Source of the DNA: Kolteria novifilia
Lineage (GTDB): Bacteria; Planctomycetota; Planctomycetia; Kolteriales; Kolteriaceae
Direction: 5' to 3'
Assembly: GCA_007748055.1 (NCBI GenBank)
Contig: CP036279.1
Span: 1-64,000 of the forward strand
DNA length: 64,000 bases
Positions 1 to 12,300 of the stretch are shown here, piece after piece. Under the pieces are notes generated by a model that saw only the letters and a program-made list of their open reading frames with translations, made no database searches and had not been told where the DNA came from. Positions within the stretch are counted from its first letter, which is position 1. Every line of letters begins with the position of its first letter. The position numbers and the translations under genes were made by a program.

Positions 1-1014
1 ATGGTGGAAGCGAACCCGAATGAATACGCGTTGGAGTCGCTGGTTCGGGGTGAAGAAAACGTCTTGGCGATCTCGGCACTCAACAAAGTGATCCACGATC
101 CTGGCGAGCGTTACAATCCCCTCTTTATCTTTGGACCTCCCAGTGTCGGCAAAACGCACATGCTCTACGCGTTGCGCAACCGCTTCGAGGAGGACCATCC
201 CGATTGGAACATTCTCTCGATCCCCGCCGGCGAGTTCCTCGAGGAATGCGAGCAGGCGTGGCAGGAGAAGACGACCCCCGAGTTTCGCCAGCAACTTTGG
301 AAGCTCGACGTCCTCTTGATCGATGATGTTCACACGCTCATCAATCGCCCGGCCGCGCTCGAGGAACTCTACCACGCGTTCAACCGCCTCGTCGCCGACA
401 GCCGCCAGCTCGTGCTGACCAGCCGCTTGGCCCCCGCGGAGATGACCGACCTGCCGACCGCGATGCGGACCCGGTTCCAAAGCGGGCTGGTGGTCAACAT
501 CGAGACGCCCCGCGAACGGCTCATGCAGGACATTCTCGAGCAGCAGTGTCAGTGGCTCGAGGTCAATCTCGCGAAGACCGCGTCGCGCTTCCTGTGCCGC
601 GAGGTCCGCAGCATCCGCGAGCTGCACGGCGTCATCCACCACTTCGCCGAGCATCGCAACGGCAACGGCCGGCCCATCGGTTTGCCGGAGGTCAAGGACA
701 CGCTCGAAAAGCATGCCGCGCAGCAATTGACCATCGCCGACGTCGCCCGCGAGGCGTGTCAGTACTTCCACGTCGACTTGAACAAGGTCCGCTCGGCGAG
801 CCGGCTTCAGTCACTCGTCCAGGCCCGTCAGATGGCGATGTACCTCGCCCGCGAGATGACGACGGCGCCGCTGACGGAGATCGGGAGCTTCTTTGGCGGC
901 CGCGACCACACGACGGTGCTGTACGCCTGCCGAAAGATCGGTGAGGAAGTCCGTCAGAACAGCTCTTTTTACGCAAGATCGGCTCGGGAAATCCGGTCGA
1001 TGCTGCGAGGTTAA
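1..1014 (+). CDS. dnaA: Chromosomal replication initiator DnaA, short form lacking domains I-II
   Basis: DnaA is the AAA+ ATPase that binds DnaA boxes, opens oriC and starts replication. Seen: Walker A GPPSVGKTH (about residues 45-53), Walker B LLIDDVH (about 105-111), the arginine-finger region MRTRFQSG (about 155-162), and a C-terminal DNA-binding domain IV with GRDHTTVLYACRKI (about 300-313). The reading frame begins only a few residues before the conserved start of domain III, so domain I (DnaB and self-interaction) and linker II are absent; the family usual length is about 440-470 residues against 337 here. Because the window begins on this ATG, the true start could lie upstream in sequence not shown. 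dnaN follows after 278 bp. Identity is certain; completeness is not. Confidence 0.95.
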   Translation: MVEANPNEYALESLVRGEENVLAISALNKVIHDPGERYNPLFIFGPPSVGKTHMLYALRNRFEEDHPDWNILSIPAGEFLEECEQAWQEKTTPEFRQQLWKLDVLLIDDVHTLINRPAALEELYHAFNRLVADSRQLVLTSRLAPAEMTDLPTAMRTRFQSGLVVNIETPRERLMQDILEQQCQWLEVNLAKTASRFLCREVRSIRELHGVIHHFAEHRNGNGRPIGLPEVKDTLEKHAAQQLTIADVAREACQYFHVDLNKVRSASRLQSLVQARQMAMYLAREMTTAPLTEIGSFFGGRDHTTVLYACRKIGEEVRQNSSFYARSAREIRSMLRG

Positions 1015-1292
1015 GATTTGGGGAATACGCGTCAACGACCGTGTTGGTACATCGTCACTGGGCGTGCCCAAACCGGACCCAAACGAGGAGTCATCAAAAC
1101 CTACGATCATCATCACCAAGCTTCGAACGGGGTATCACCAGAGTCGTTAACACGATCCTCACATGAAGAATCAGTGATGACATCGTCGCAACACCCTTGA
1201 ACGACGTGACTTGTAGCAGCGTGTGCTTGGTTGTCGACAATGACCCGGGCGGTAAAAAATAAGAATACTGAATGAAAAACCGGATGTGATTG
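1015..1292. other. dnaA-dnaN intergenic region, possible but unproven origin segment
   Basis: The 278 bp between dnaA and dnaN hold no credible gene. A 10-bp perfect palindrome TTGTCGACAA lies at 1231-1240, followed by an A-rich stretch at about 1251-1280 that is richer in A/T than its surroundings and could be an unwinding element or simply the dnaN promoter. I see no match to the consensus DnaA box TTATCCACA on either strand, so the origin may instead lie upstream of dnaA, outside the window. Confidence 0.3.
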
Positions 1293-2399
1293 ATGAAACT
1301 CACCGCCAATCGGGAAGGCTTGTTGACCGCATTCCAAGTCGTCAGCAGTGTTGTCCCCGCGAGAAGCACCAAGCCAATCCTGACGCAGATCAAGCTCGAA
1401 GCGTCTCAGGAGCAATCGGTGCTGCTCGCCACCGATCTGGAGATGGGCGTCCGCTACCAAGTCAGCGGGCTACAGATCCAGGAGCCGGGGCAGGCCGTCC
1501 TGCGGACCTCCGAGGTCGGGATGATCTTGCGTGAGCTGCCTGACGAGATGCTCGAGATCGAAGCGACCGACAGCGGTATCACCATCGCCGGCGCCGCGAG
1601 CCGATTTGAGCTCCCCGCCTCCGATCCTCTCCAGTTTCCCGAGATCCCCGATTTTGGTGATCGGAAGGGACATCGTATCAAGGCGGGGGTTTTGGCGACG
1701 ATGGTGAAGCGCACTCACTTCTCGGTCGCGCCGGAGAACTCGCGCTACGCCCTTCACTCGCTGCTGATCGACTTCGTCGACGACAAAATGCAGATGGTCT
1801 CGACCGACGGGAAGCGCTTGGCGTTGATGCCCGGGCAAGTGACGCTCGAGGGGGAACGCCCCGAGCAACTTTCGTTGGTGCCGCCGCGAACGCTCACGCT
1901 GGTGCAAAAAACAGTCCTCGATCCCGAAGAAGAGATTGAAATTGCACTCAGCGACAACGATATCCTGTTACGATCGAGCAAGGTGACGGTCTATAGCCGT
2001 CTGGTCGAGGGCCGTTTCCCGCGCTACCAGGACGTCATCCCCAGCGAAACCGGCGTGCAAGTTCCGCTCACCGTCGGGACCTTCCAAGCGGCGGTGCGAC
2101 AGGCGAAGATCGTGACGACCGGCGAGTCCAAGGGGGTCGACTTTCGCTTCTCCGAGGGGATGCTCACGCTCGAAAGTCGTGCCTCGGACGTCGGGCAATC
2201 GGAGGTCCGTCTGCCGATCGGCTACGACGGGGAGGAGTTGATCGTCACGTTCGACCCGCAACTGTTGCTCGACGCGCTGCGGGTGCTCGACGACGAGGAA
2301 GAGATCATCCTCGGGATGACCGACGCGAAGAAGGCGTCGGTGCTCAAAACCCGTGACGGCTACAGCTACGTCGTCATGCCGCTGACGCGGGAGCGCTAG
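1293..2399 (+). CDS. dnaN: DNA polymerase III beta subunit (sliding clamp)
   Basis: DnaN forms the ring-shaped clamp that tethers DNA polymerase III to DNA and recruits other replication and repair proteins. The 368-residue product has the normal clamp length and the three repeated domains. Recognisable family stretches are the N-terminal MKLTANREGLLTAF, the middle FSVAPENSRYALHSLLID region (about residues 150-167) and the C-terminal end YSYVVMPLTRER, which matches the usual clamp tail ending in MPLR-like residues. A TTG at 1290 precedes the ATG at 1293; I chose the ATG because it gives the family start MKL. The dciA start lies 3 bp after the stop codon, so the two are probably co-transcribed. 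Confidence 0.97.
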   Translation: MKLTANREGLLTAFQVVSSVVPARSTKPILTQIKLEASQEQSVLLATDLEMGVRYQVSGLQIQEPGQAVLRTSEVGMILRELPDEMLEIEATDSGITIAGAASRFELPASDPLQFPEIPDFGDRKGHRIKAGVLATMVKRTHFSVAPENSRYALHSLLIDFVDDKMQMVSTDGKRLALMPGQVTLEGERPEQLSLVPPRTLTLVQKTVLDPEEEIEIALSDNDILLRSSKVTVYSRLVEGRFPRYQDVIPSETGVQVPLTVGTFQAAVRQAKIVTTGESKGVDFRFSEGMLTLESRASDVGQSEVRLPIGYDGEELIVTFDPQLLLDALRVLDDEEEIILGMTDAKKASVLKTRDGYSYVVMPLTRER

Positions 2400-2401
2400 C
2401 G

Positions 2402-2701
2402 ATGACGACCCATCGTCCGAAGAAGATCGGCGATCTTCTGGGCAGAATCCTCGCTCGGCACGGTCTGAGCGAGATGACCGCGCAGATGGAACTCGAGTCG
2501 GCTTGGCGGCGCGTCGCCGGCGATTCGCTCAAGAAGCGGACGCGGGTCGGGTCGCTGCGACGAGGAGTGCTCGAGATTCTGGTGGACAACGCGGCCCTTC
2601 TCCATGAGCTCGAGAGCTTCCGCAAGGAAGAGCTGCTCGAGCAACTTCGCGACAACGTCACGCACCATCGAGTGCAATCATTGCGTTTCAGGCGCTCCTG
2701 A
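2402..2701 (+). CDS. dciA: DciA/DUF721 family protein, predicted replicative helicase loader partner
   Basis: The 99-residue protein matches the DUF721/DciA family. The sequence shows the KIGDLLGRILARHGL start, a W-R-VAG element (about residues 35-41) and the LRRGVLEILVDNAALLHEL segment (about 54-72), which correspond to the KH-like DciA domain. DciA proteins bind the replicative helicase DnaB and assist its loading in bacteria without DnaC or DnaI. It starts 3 bp after dnaN and is followed by gyrB, a gene neighbourhood typical of this family. This is a minimal version without a long basic tail. The family call is firm; the loader role is inferred from other DciA proteins. Confidence 0.88.
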   Translation: MTTHRPKKIGDLLGRILARHGLSEMTAQMELESAWRRVAGDSLKKRTRVGSLRRGVLEILVDNAALLHELESFRKEELLEQLRDNVTHHRVQSLRFRRS

Positions 2702-2720
2702 GACTCGTCGACCCCGGTAA

Positions 2721-5441
<2,721 letters not shown>

Positions 5442-5968
5442 GCCGAGTGTCGATTCAAACGGGGGTCGGCCTGCGATCCCGCCCCCCGGCTGTTCGCTGA
5501 TGGCACGAGCCATGTCCGGAGGAAGTCGCCTCGATGCTCGTGGTCGAGAAAGTTCGCCGTGCCGGAAGAAAGCGCCTATATCTCCATCGTTGAATGGTCG
5601 GATGGAGAGAATCCGCCGGAGGGGTCACGACGTGAACATTTGGCGAAGAAACGGCGTCGTTTGAGTATCCCGGCGTGGTCGAGGGGAGCCGGCGACGAGA
5701 GCCGCGCCAAATTTCTCGTTCGAATCTCGGAAGGTTGTCGATCCGAACTCGAACGGACAGGGTTAGATAGAGTGCCCGCTGCCGTCGAACGGAGTCATTG
5801 CGGCTCGATCGAATGAAATCGGTGTTCAAGGCCACGGAATGGTTGGCGTTGGGCACGTTCAGTTGGTAGCATGCCCCGGAGGCACATTCTTTCCCCGAAT
5901 CCGGCGAACCTGGCAGGGTGCTTCCTTTCTCTTGCATTCCTGCCAAACACCCTACTCTGGAGTCTGAG
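5442..5968. other. Gene-free stretch after gyrB
   Basis: About 527 bp between gyrB and the DUF1559 gene. Short frames occur on both strands but none shows a recognisable protein, a good ribosome binding site or family similarity. I see no clear RNA gene, hairpin terminator or repeat family member. It presumably contains the gyrB 3' end and the promoter of the next gene. Confidence 0.5.
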
Positions 5969-7069
5969 ATGATTCGGCATCGCTGGGAGCGCCACGCCTT
6001 TACCCTCGTGGAATTGCTCGTGGTCATCGCGATCATTGGGGCCCTAGTGGCCCTCCTCATGCCCGCCGTCCAGCGCGCTCGCGAAAGCGCGCGTCGGACC
6101 CACTGCGCCAATAACCTGAAGAATCTCGGCCAAGCGGTGGCGGCTTACGTCGACAGCAACCGGCTCTTTCCGCCGCTGTCGGTCGACATCATGGGCGAGG
6201 GGAAGAGCCCCAAGCCGATCAGTTGGACCTATCGCTTGCTCCCGCTGCTCGACGAGCAAGCGGCGTACGACAAGTTTCAAAAAGCCATCGATCGGGGAAC
6301 GGTTCTCGGCGGCTGGCAGAATGGGCATCCAGAGGCGCGGAGCTACCTCAATCGGGATTTCTCGATCTTCCGCTGCCCGAGTGATCTGCGCCTCCCCGCG
6401 AATCGTTGCGAGGGTTGGACCGGACAGCTCAACTACAAGGCGTGCGTCGGCGATCTGGTCAAGGACAACGATCGCGTCGCCGACACGCGGGGAATCTTTT
6501 CGCCCAACGGAAGAACCTCGCTCGCCGATGTCTCCGACGGACTCTCGCGAACCCTCCTCTTCGCGGAGAAAGTCGCGGGCAACAACGAGAACCGGGAAGA
6601 TACCGTCGCCAACGTGGTCCTCAAGGTTACCGAAGCGGCTCCGCAAGACTGCATGATGGCGTGGCCCGGCATCGGCTCATGGGGCAAGAACGACCCGAGG
6701 CGCTTTCCCGGCGTCCGCTGGAGTGATGGCCGGCCCTACTATTCCGGATTTAACACCGTTGTCCCTCCCAATAGTCTCTCATGCGTGAGCAACGACAGCG
6801 AGGGATGGGGCCACTTCACGGTCAGTAGTCGCCACAAGGGTGGGGTCAACGTCGTCTATGCCGACGGTTCGGTCTCGTTCATCACCGACGCGGTCGACCA
6901 CGGAAACCTCTCCGCCGAGGGAACGCTCGAGCAGCTCCACAACGAGTCACCCTTCGGCGTCTGGGGAAGTCTCGGGACCAAGGCCGGAGGCGAGACGGCC
7001 AACAATACGTCGCCGCTCCTCCACGATCCCGCCGGTCCTCCGACCGCCGCGGTCACGGAGCAGCCCTAG
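5969..7069 (+). CDS. DUF1559 prepilin-like protein (planctomycete H-x9-DG family)
   Basis: The protein begins with a type IV prepilin signal: a short positively charged leader, then FTLVELLVVIAIIGALVALL (about residues 11-30), the processing and N-methylation site plus hydrophobic helix. The C-terminal part carries the H-x9-DG motif, seen as HKGGVNVVYADG followed by SVSFI, the hallmark of the DUF1559 family that is strongly expanded in Planctomycetota. The function of these pseudopilin-like surface proteins is not established; they are probably exported and anchored by the N-terminal helix. The ATG at 5969 is chosen over an upstream in-frame ATG at 5918 because it gives a standard prepilin leader and follows a GGAG-like site. 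The gene stands alone. Confidence 0.93.
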   Translation: MIRHRWERHAFTLVELLVVIAIIGALVALLMPAVQRARESARRTHCANNLKNLGQAVAAYVDSNRLFPPLSVDIMGEGKSPKPISWTYRLLPLLDEQAAYDKFQKAIDRGTVLGGWQNGHPEARSYLNRDFSIFRCPSDLRLPANRCEGWTGQLNYKACVGDLVKDNDRVADTRGIFSPNGRTSLADVSDGLSRTLLFAEKVAGNNENREDTVANVVLKVTEAAPQDCMMAWPGIGSWGKNDPRRFPGVRWSDGRPYYSGFNTVVPPNSLSCVSNDSEGWGHFTVSSRHKGGVNVVYADGSVSFITDAVDHGNLSAEGTLEQLHNESPFGVWGSLGTKAGGETANNTSPLLHDPAGPPTAAVTEQP

Positions 7070-7107
7070 CAGCCCTGATTGATTCATTCATTGACTACAG
7101 AGTTCTT

Positions 7108-7140
7108 GGGGTGCCATGCCCACGCTCGCGGTGGGCATGC
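7108..7140. repeat. ATGCCCAC-type palindromic repeat
   Basis: Sequence GGGGTGCC followed by ATGCCCACGC, a short loop and GTGGGCATGC, forming a hairpin between the DUF1559 gene and the AlkD-like gene. Related palindromes occur at 42186-42252, 43383-43416 and 61970-61995. A second GGGGTGCCA copy at about 7213-7240 carries a different palindrome (CACTGGC...GCCAGTG), which reappears at 31608-31630. No gene is present between 7070 and 7313. Confidence 0.6.
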
Positions 7141-7313
7141 AGAAGACGCCTATGATTGGGCAATCCTCCGCACGATCCAAGGGCCGAGATTTGACGCAAC
7201 GAGCTAGGCTTTGGGGTGCCACTGGCCGCTTGTCAGCCAGTGCGAAAGGGTTAGGGTTGCACCAACACCAACTTAACGTTGGAACAGTCCATTAGGCGCC
7301 CGTTGAGGAGGCG

Positions 7314-8003
7314 ATGACACCAACCGACCTCCTTCGCGAACTCGAGTCGCTCGGCACCGAGCAAAATCGCAAGATCTACGCCCGCCACGGCGTCAACGCC
7401 CACCAGTTCGGGGTCAGTTACGCCGAACTCTACAAACTCCAGAAACGCATCAAGACCGACCAAGTCCTCGCCGAGGCACTTTGGTCGTCCGGCAATCACG
7501 ACGCCCGCATCCTCGCCACCCTGATCGCCGATCCCGCCGCAATGACCGCCCGCAAGCTCGACGCCTGGGTCAATGATCTCGACGACGATGTCCTGGGCGG
7601 GATGTTCGCCAAGCTCGTCGGGAATACGTCCACCGCCCGACAACGCGCCGACCAATGGATCAAGTCGCGGACGGAGTGGATCGCCGCGTGTGGCTGGAAC
7701 GTGCTCGCCCATCTGGCGATGAATGATCCCGGCTTGGAGGATGAAGAGCTTGCGGCCCGGATCGACGCGATCGAGGCCCACATTCACGAACGTCCGAATC
7801 GTGTCCGGCACGCGATGAACGGGGCGTTGATCGCGATTGGCGTTCGCAATTCCATTCTGGAGAAGCGGGCACTCGCCGCCGCCAAGCGCATCGGTAAGGT
7901 CGAGGTCGACCACGGCGCGACCAACTGCAAGACGCCCGATGCCGCCGCTTACATTCGCAAGACGGTCGAGCACCAACGAAAGAAGAGCGCGTCGCGGCGA
8001 TAG
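7314..8003 (+). CDS. AlkD-like DNA alkylation repair protein
   Basis: The 229-residue protein resembles the DNA alkylation repair family (PF08713, AlkC/AlkD type), HEAT-like repeat glycosylases that excise positively charged alkylated bases. Visible family features are the N-terminal helical MTPTDLLRELESLGTEQNRK, the YAELYKLQKRIK helix, the HDARILATLIADPAAMT segment (about residues 62-76), and the WVNDLDDDVL stretch (about 84-93) in the place of the DNA-facing acidic and aromatic residues. A strong GAGGAGG lies 3 bp before the ATG. It converges on the K+ channel gene, with 17 bp between the stop codons. Some members of the family act on other substrates, so the exact activity is inferred. Confidence 0.85.
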   Translation: MTPTDLLRELESLGTEQNRKIYARHGVNAHQFGVSYAELYKLQKRIKTDQVLAEALWSSGNHDARILATLIADPAAMTARKLDAWVNDLDDDVLGGMFAKLVGNTSTARQRADQWIKSRTEWIAACGWNVLAHLAMNDPGLEDEELAARIDAIEAHIHERPNRVRHAMNGALIAIGVRNSILEKRALAAAKRIGKVEVDHGATNCKTPDAAAYIRKTVEHQRKKSASRR

Positions 8004-8020
8004 TTGCCAGACCGTCGCCG

Positions 8021-9112
8021 CTAGGTCGCGAATTGGCGGCTGAAGCTGTCGATGTTCTCGCGCTTGCCGAGGATGACGATGGTGTCGCCGGAGTAGAGGG
8101 CGATGTGACTGTCGGGATTGACGAGGAGTTCGCCGTCGGTCCGTTTGATGGCGACGACGATGACGCCGGTCTTGCGGCGGATCTCGGCTTGGGCCAACGT
8201 TTGGCCGTGAATGATACCCCCTTCGGGGATGGTCAGTTCGGTGAGTTCGAGATCGACGCTCTGGCGGCCGGTGACCAGTTCCAGGATGTCGACGGTCGTC
8301 GGCCGAAAGAGAAGGTTGGTGATGTGCTGAGCGCCGATCACCTGGGGGGCGACGACGCGGTCGGCTCCCGCCTGCAAGAGTTTCTTCTCGGTCGCCGGTT
8401 GCTCCGCCCGAGAGGTGATAAAGAGGTTCGGGTTCATGTCCCGACCGGTCAGTGTGACGAAGACGTTGTCCGCGTCGCTGGGCAGGACACAGACCAAACT
8501 CCGGGCCCGTTTGATGCCGGCGCGGCGAAGCGTCTCCTCCTCGGTCGCGTCGCCGGTGACGCAGAGGTAATTGTTGACCGAGGCGGCGCTCGCCCGGAGC
8601 GGGTCGAACTCAACCAGCACGAAGAGCTTGTTTCGCTTGGCCAAGTGCTCGCAGATCAGTTCGCCCATGCGTCCGTAACCACAGATGATGTGGTGGTCGC
8701 GGAGGCCCTCGATCCTGCGGTTCTTGCTGGCGCCCGCGACGAACTGTTCGATGTGCCCTTCCGCCATCATCTGCACCAATCCACCGAAGGTGTACGCACC
8801 CGCCGTGATGCCCACCAGAATGACGTAGCAGTTGACCGCCCGAGCCCACGGCGAAATAGGTCCGATCTCCCCATAGCCCACGGTTGAGATCGTGATGATC
8901 AGCATATAGAAGGCTTCGACGAAGCTCAATCCGGCGAGCATCACGTACGCGGCGACGCCGGTCACCGAGGTGAAGACCAACGCGAAGATGCCTCGCCGTA
9001 GCCGACGATACGGATCTTGAGGGACCCAATGAGCCCATGATCCGGTCATCATCAACGACGGATGGACCGACGAGTACTCCCGACTATCGAGTCCGGGAGG
9101 TCGTTCTGGCAT
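8021..9112 (-). CDS. Two-TM potassium channel with RCK (TrkA-N and TrkA-C) domains
   Basis: A membrane K+ channel of the MthK/KefC-like two-TM type. After a roughly 40-residue cytoplasmic leader come one TM helix (about residues 43-63), a pore loop with the selectivity filter TVGYGE (77-82) and a second TM helix (about 93-114). The cytoplasmic RCK part follows: a TrkA-N Rossmann fold with CGYGRMGELICEHL (about 144-157) and acidic VEFD at the end of the second strand, then a TrkA-C domain (about 270-355). The family gates K+ flux by binding nucleotide or Ca2+ at the RCK ring; which ligand applies here is not visible. GAGGG lies about 6 bp upstream of the ATG. It lies downstream of, and on the same strand as, the RND pump gene. 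Confidence 0.93.
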   Translation of the reverse strand: MPERPPGLDSREYSSVHPSLMMTGSWAHWVPQDPYRRLRRGIFALVFTSVTGVAAYVMLAGLSFVEAFYMLIITISTVGYGEIGPISPWARAVNCYVILVGITAGAYTFGGLVQMMAEGHIEQFVAGASKNRRIEGLRDHHIICGYGRMGELICEHLAKRNKLFVLVEFDPLRASAASVNNYLCVTGDATEEETLRRAGIKRARSLVCVLPSDADNVFVTLTGRDMNPNLFITSRAEQPATEKKLLQAGADRVVAPQVIGAQHITNLLFRPTTVDILELVTGRQSVDLELTELTIPEGGIIHGQTLAQAEIRRKTGVIVVAIKRTDGELLVNPDSHIALYSGDTIVILGKRENIDSFSRQFAT

Positions 9113-9316
9113 CTATTTCCCTCACGCGTTGGCATGTCTCCGGAGCACGGCGGCGCGCTCGCTGACTCCCCACCCCTCTTATAGTAGTTGCGGTGGATCA
9201 AGGCCGGTCCAGGTTCATCGTTCCCTTGGCACCCGGCGAGATGGATCGCGGGGCTCCAGGGGACGCTGGTCAGCCGCTGGGAGTCGGTGGTGTCGTGACA
9301 GATCGGGCGAAGGTGG

Positions 9317-12300
9317 CTACGCGAGAGCGTCGCTCTCCTCGGACGTCTCCTTGCCGCCGGGGACACCGATGACTTGAAGTAGGCACGGCACCACCAGCAG
9401 CGTCAACAAGAGAGCACTGGTCAGCCCGAAGCTCATCGTCGCCGCGAACGGGGACCAGATCTTGCTGAAGCCGCCGATTCCGATCGCCATCGGCAAGAGT
9501 CCGAGGATCGTCGTCACGGAGGTCATGACGATTGGCCGCAATCGGACGCGAACCCCCTCGATGATCGACCGCGACTGGCTCAACCCCTCCTCCCGGCGGA
9601 ATCGATTGACCGTCGCGACGTAGACGATGGTGTCGTTGACGACGATCCCCGCCAAGCCGATCACCGCGGTGAAGCTGGTCATCGTGAAGGGAATGTTCAT
9701 CGCCAAAAGCCCGAGCACGACGCCGACGAACGCGAAGGGAACCGCCGCCAGGATCACGATCGGTTGGGCGTAGCTGCCGAACTGGGACGCGAGGATGATG
9801 TAGATCAGGATGACCGCGAGGATGAAGGCTCGGCTCATCGAGTCGAACGACTTGCGCGTCTCCTCGAACTCGCCTCCCAACTGGGTGTTCTCGCAAGCCG
9901 CCGCGATGCCGCTCTCCTGGAGCCACTCGTCGAGCCGCGCGTTGACCTCGCTGGAGGTGGTGACGGCGGAGTCGACTTCGGCGGTGACCGTGACATTGCG
10001 CCGTCCTCCGTAGTGCGGTCGTCCCTTGAAGCTCGAATGAGCCTCCTGGGTCGCGACTTGACTGACGGGAAGGAGATGTCCCGAACGGGGATGTCGCACC
10101 GGCGCCGCGGTCAGTCCCTGAAGATCGCGCCGGTCCTTCTTGTCGAGTAGAAGCCGCATGTCGTACGCTTCGCCATAGCGAGGATCCTTGAAGGTTCCCA
10201 CCTTGATGCCGAAGTTGGCCGACTGAAAGACAAGCCCGACCTGCGACTCGTCGAATCCTTCCAAGTCGCGGGCTTCCGAACGGAGCAACAGATCGACACT
10301 GAGCGGACCGCGATCGAGATCGGTCTGAATCGAGTGGACGCCGGGCTGCGTCCTGAGAAACTCGGCGACCCGATCGGCCAGCCGTTCGCCCAGTTCGTAG
10401 TCGGCGATCTGCATCCGAAGCATGACCGGCTTACCCGTCGGCGGCCCGTCGTTGGGCGAGTCGACGATCATGCTGCGAAGGGGCGGCGCGCCCGGTTTCG
10501 CGAAGGCCTCCTCGAGATTCCGACGCGTCTTCTCCAGCCGTCGGTCGGGGTGCTTCTCGTCCTCGTGCATGAAGACCAGCACCTGCGCCTGGTCGGGCGA
10601 CATGTCGAGAAGGTTGTCGGGGCTGTAGGACTGCCCGACGTTGGCGAAGAAGTACTGAACCTCATCGTCGTCGACCTGGGGTTGCAGATGCTTCTCGATA
10701 TAGACCGCCGCCTCGAGGCTCCGTTCGAGCGTGGAGCCTTCCGGAAGCCGCACCGTCACCGCGTAGATCTGAAAGTCCGACGGAAAGAGCTCGACGGGAA
10801 TGTACTTGGTAAGCATGCCCGAGGCGACGACGAGCAGCACGCCCGCGACGATCATCCGCCAAGGGTATTCGATCAGCCGTTCCGTCAGGCTTGCGAACGC
10901 GTCCGCGGTTCGCTTGAAGATCTGGTCGCCCCGAGCCGGTTCCTTCTCGCTCGTGGATTCGGCCTTTTTTGTCCCGCCGAAACGGTCGCGAAAGCGTTTG
11001 CCGAGCCGTTCGTGCAGATGATGGAGATCGAGGTAGTGCACCGGGAGGATGAAAAAGCACTCGACCAGGGAAGCGATCAGCACCACCACGACCGTCTTGG
11101 GGATGATGCTGAAGTACTTGCCCATGATCCCCTCGGTCATGAGCATCGGCAAGAACGCGGCGATCGTCGTAAGCGAAGCGCTGACCACCGGCATCAGGAC
11201 TTCGGAACTGCCGCGGATGACTGCTTCCTCGATCTCGAGCCCCGACTCAACCTTCTGGTAGATCGACTCGAGCACGACGATCGCGTCATCGACCACCATG
11301 CCCGAAACGAGCACGAGACTGAAGAGGCTGATCGCGTTGAGGGTCAGTCCCAGTACCGGAAAGAGGATGAACGCCGAGAGGACCGAGAACGGAATCCCCA
11401 GTAGCGCGAGAAACGCGTTGCGGGCTCCGACGGTGATCCACAACAGCGCACCGACTAGCACGAGACCGCCGGCGAGGTTCCGCTTGAGGATGTTGATTCG
11501 GCTGCGGATGATCTGGGACGCATCGTTGATGACGTCGATGTTGACGTTCTCGGGAAGCGATTGCGCCTCCTTGAACTCCTCGACCGCCCTCTTGACGCTT
11601 TGGACGATCGACACCGAGTCGGCGTTGAGTTCCTTCACGATCGCGAGCGTCAGGCAGGGTCGCTGATTGAAACGCTCGCGAGTGATCTCCTCCTCGAAGC
11701 CGGCGCTGACCGTCGCGACATCGCCGAGGCGAACCGGTCCCAAATCGCGGCGTTCGAAGAGGGCGAGATCCTCGAGTTTTTTCGGATCCTCGAGCCCGCC
11801 CTTAGTCATCAGGATGAACTGGGTCGAACTGAGATTGAGCTGTCCGGCGGAGAAGTCCTGGTTGAGTCGCCGAAGGCGATCGGCCAGTTCGTCGAGGGTG
11901 TAGCCGAGTTGCCAGAGGTCCTCGAGGCGGACTTTGATGTGGATCTCCGGATCGCGGAAGGAGGCGAGGACCTTCTGAACGCCGGGGACGTCGCGCAGTT
12001 CCGCTTCGAGTCGCCGGGTCACCTGCCGGACCTGGAACTCCAAGTCGTCCGTGAAGGGTTCGCCCGCGTCACCGGCGCTGATCACCACTTGGCAGAGCGG
12101 AAAGACGTCCCATGCGCTGAGGGCTTGCACGACGGTCTCTTCCATCTCGGACGGCAAGTCGTGGACGCGATTGACCGCCGCCCGCAGATCCTGAACGCGG
12201 TTCTGAAACTGCTGCGTCGAGAGATTCTCCTCGAACTTGACGTTGAGCGTCGACCGATCGCGAGCGCTGACCGATCGGACCTTCACGATGTCCTGGACCG

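Noticed and set aside
5700-5760. TTCGAATC-containing stretch considered as the T loop of a tRNA
   Set aside because: No matching acceptor stem, D loop or anticodon arm.
7213-7240. GCCACTGG stretch considered as a cobalamin riboswitch fragment
   Set aside because: It is part of a dispersed palindrome and lacks the other conserved riboswitch boxes.
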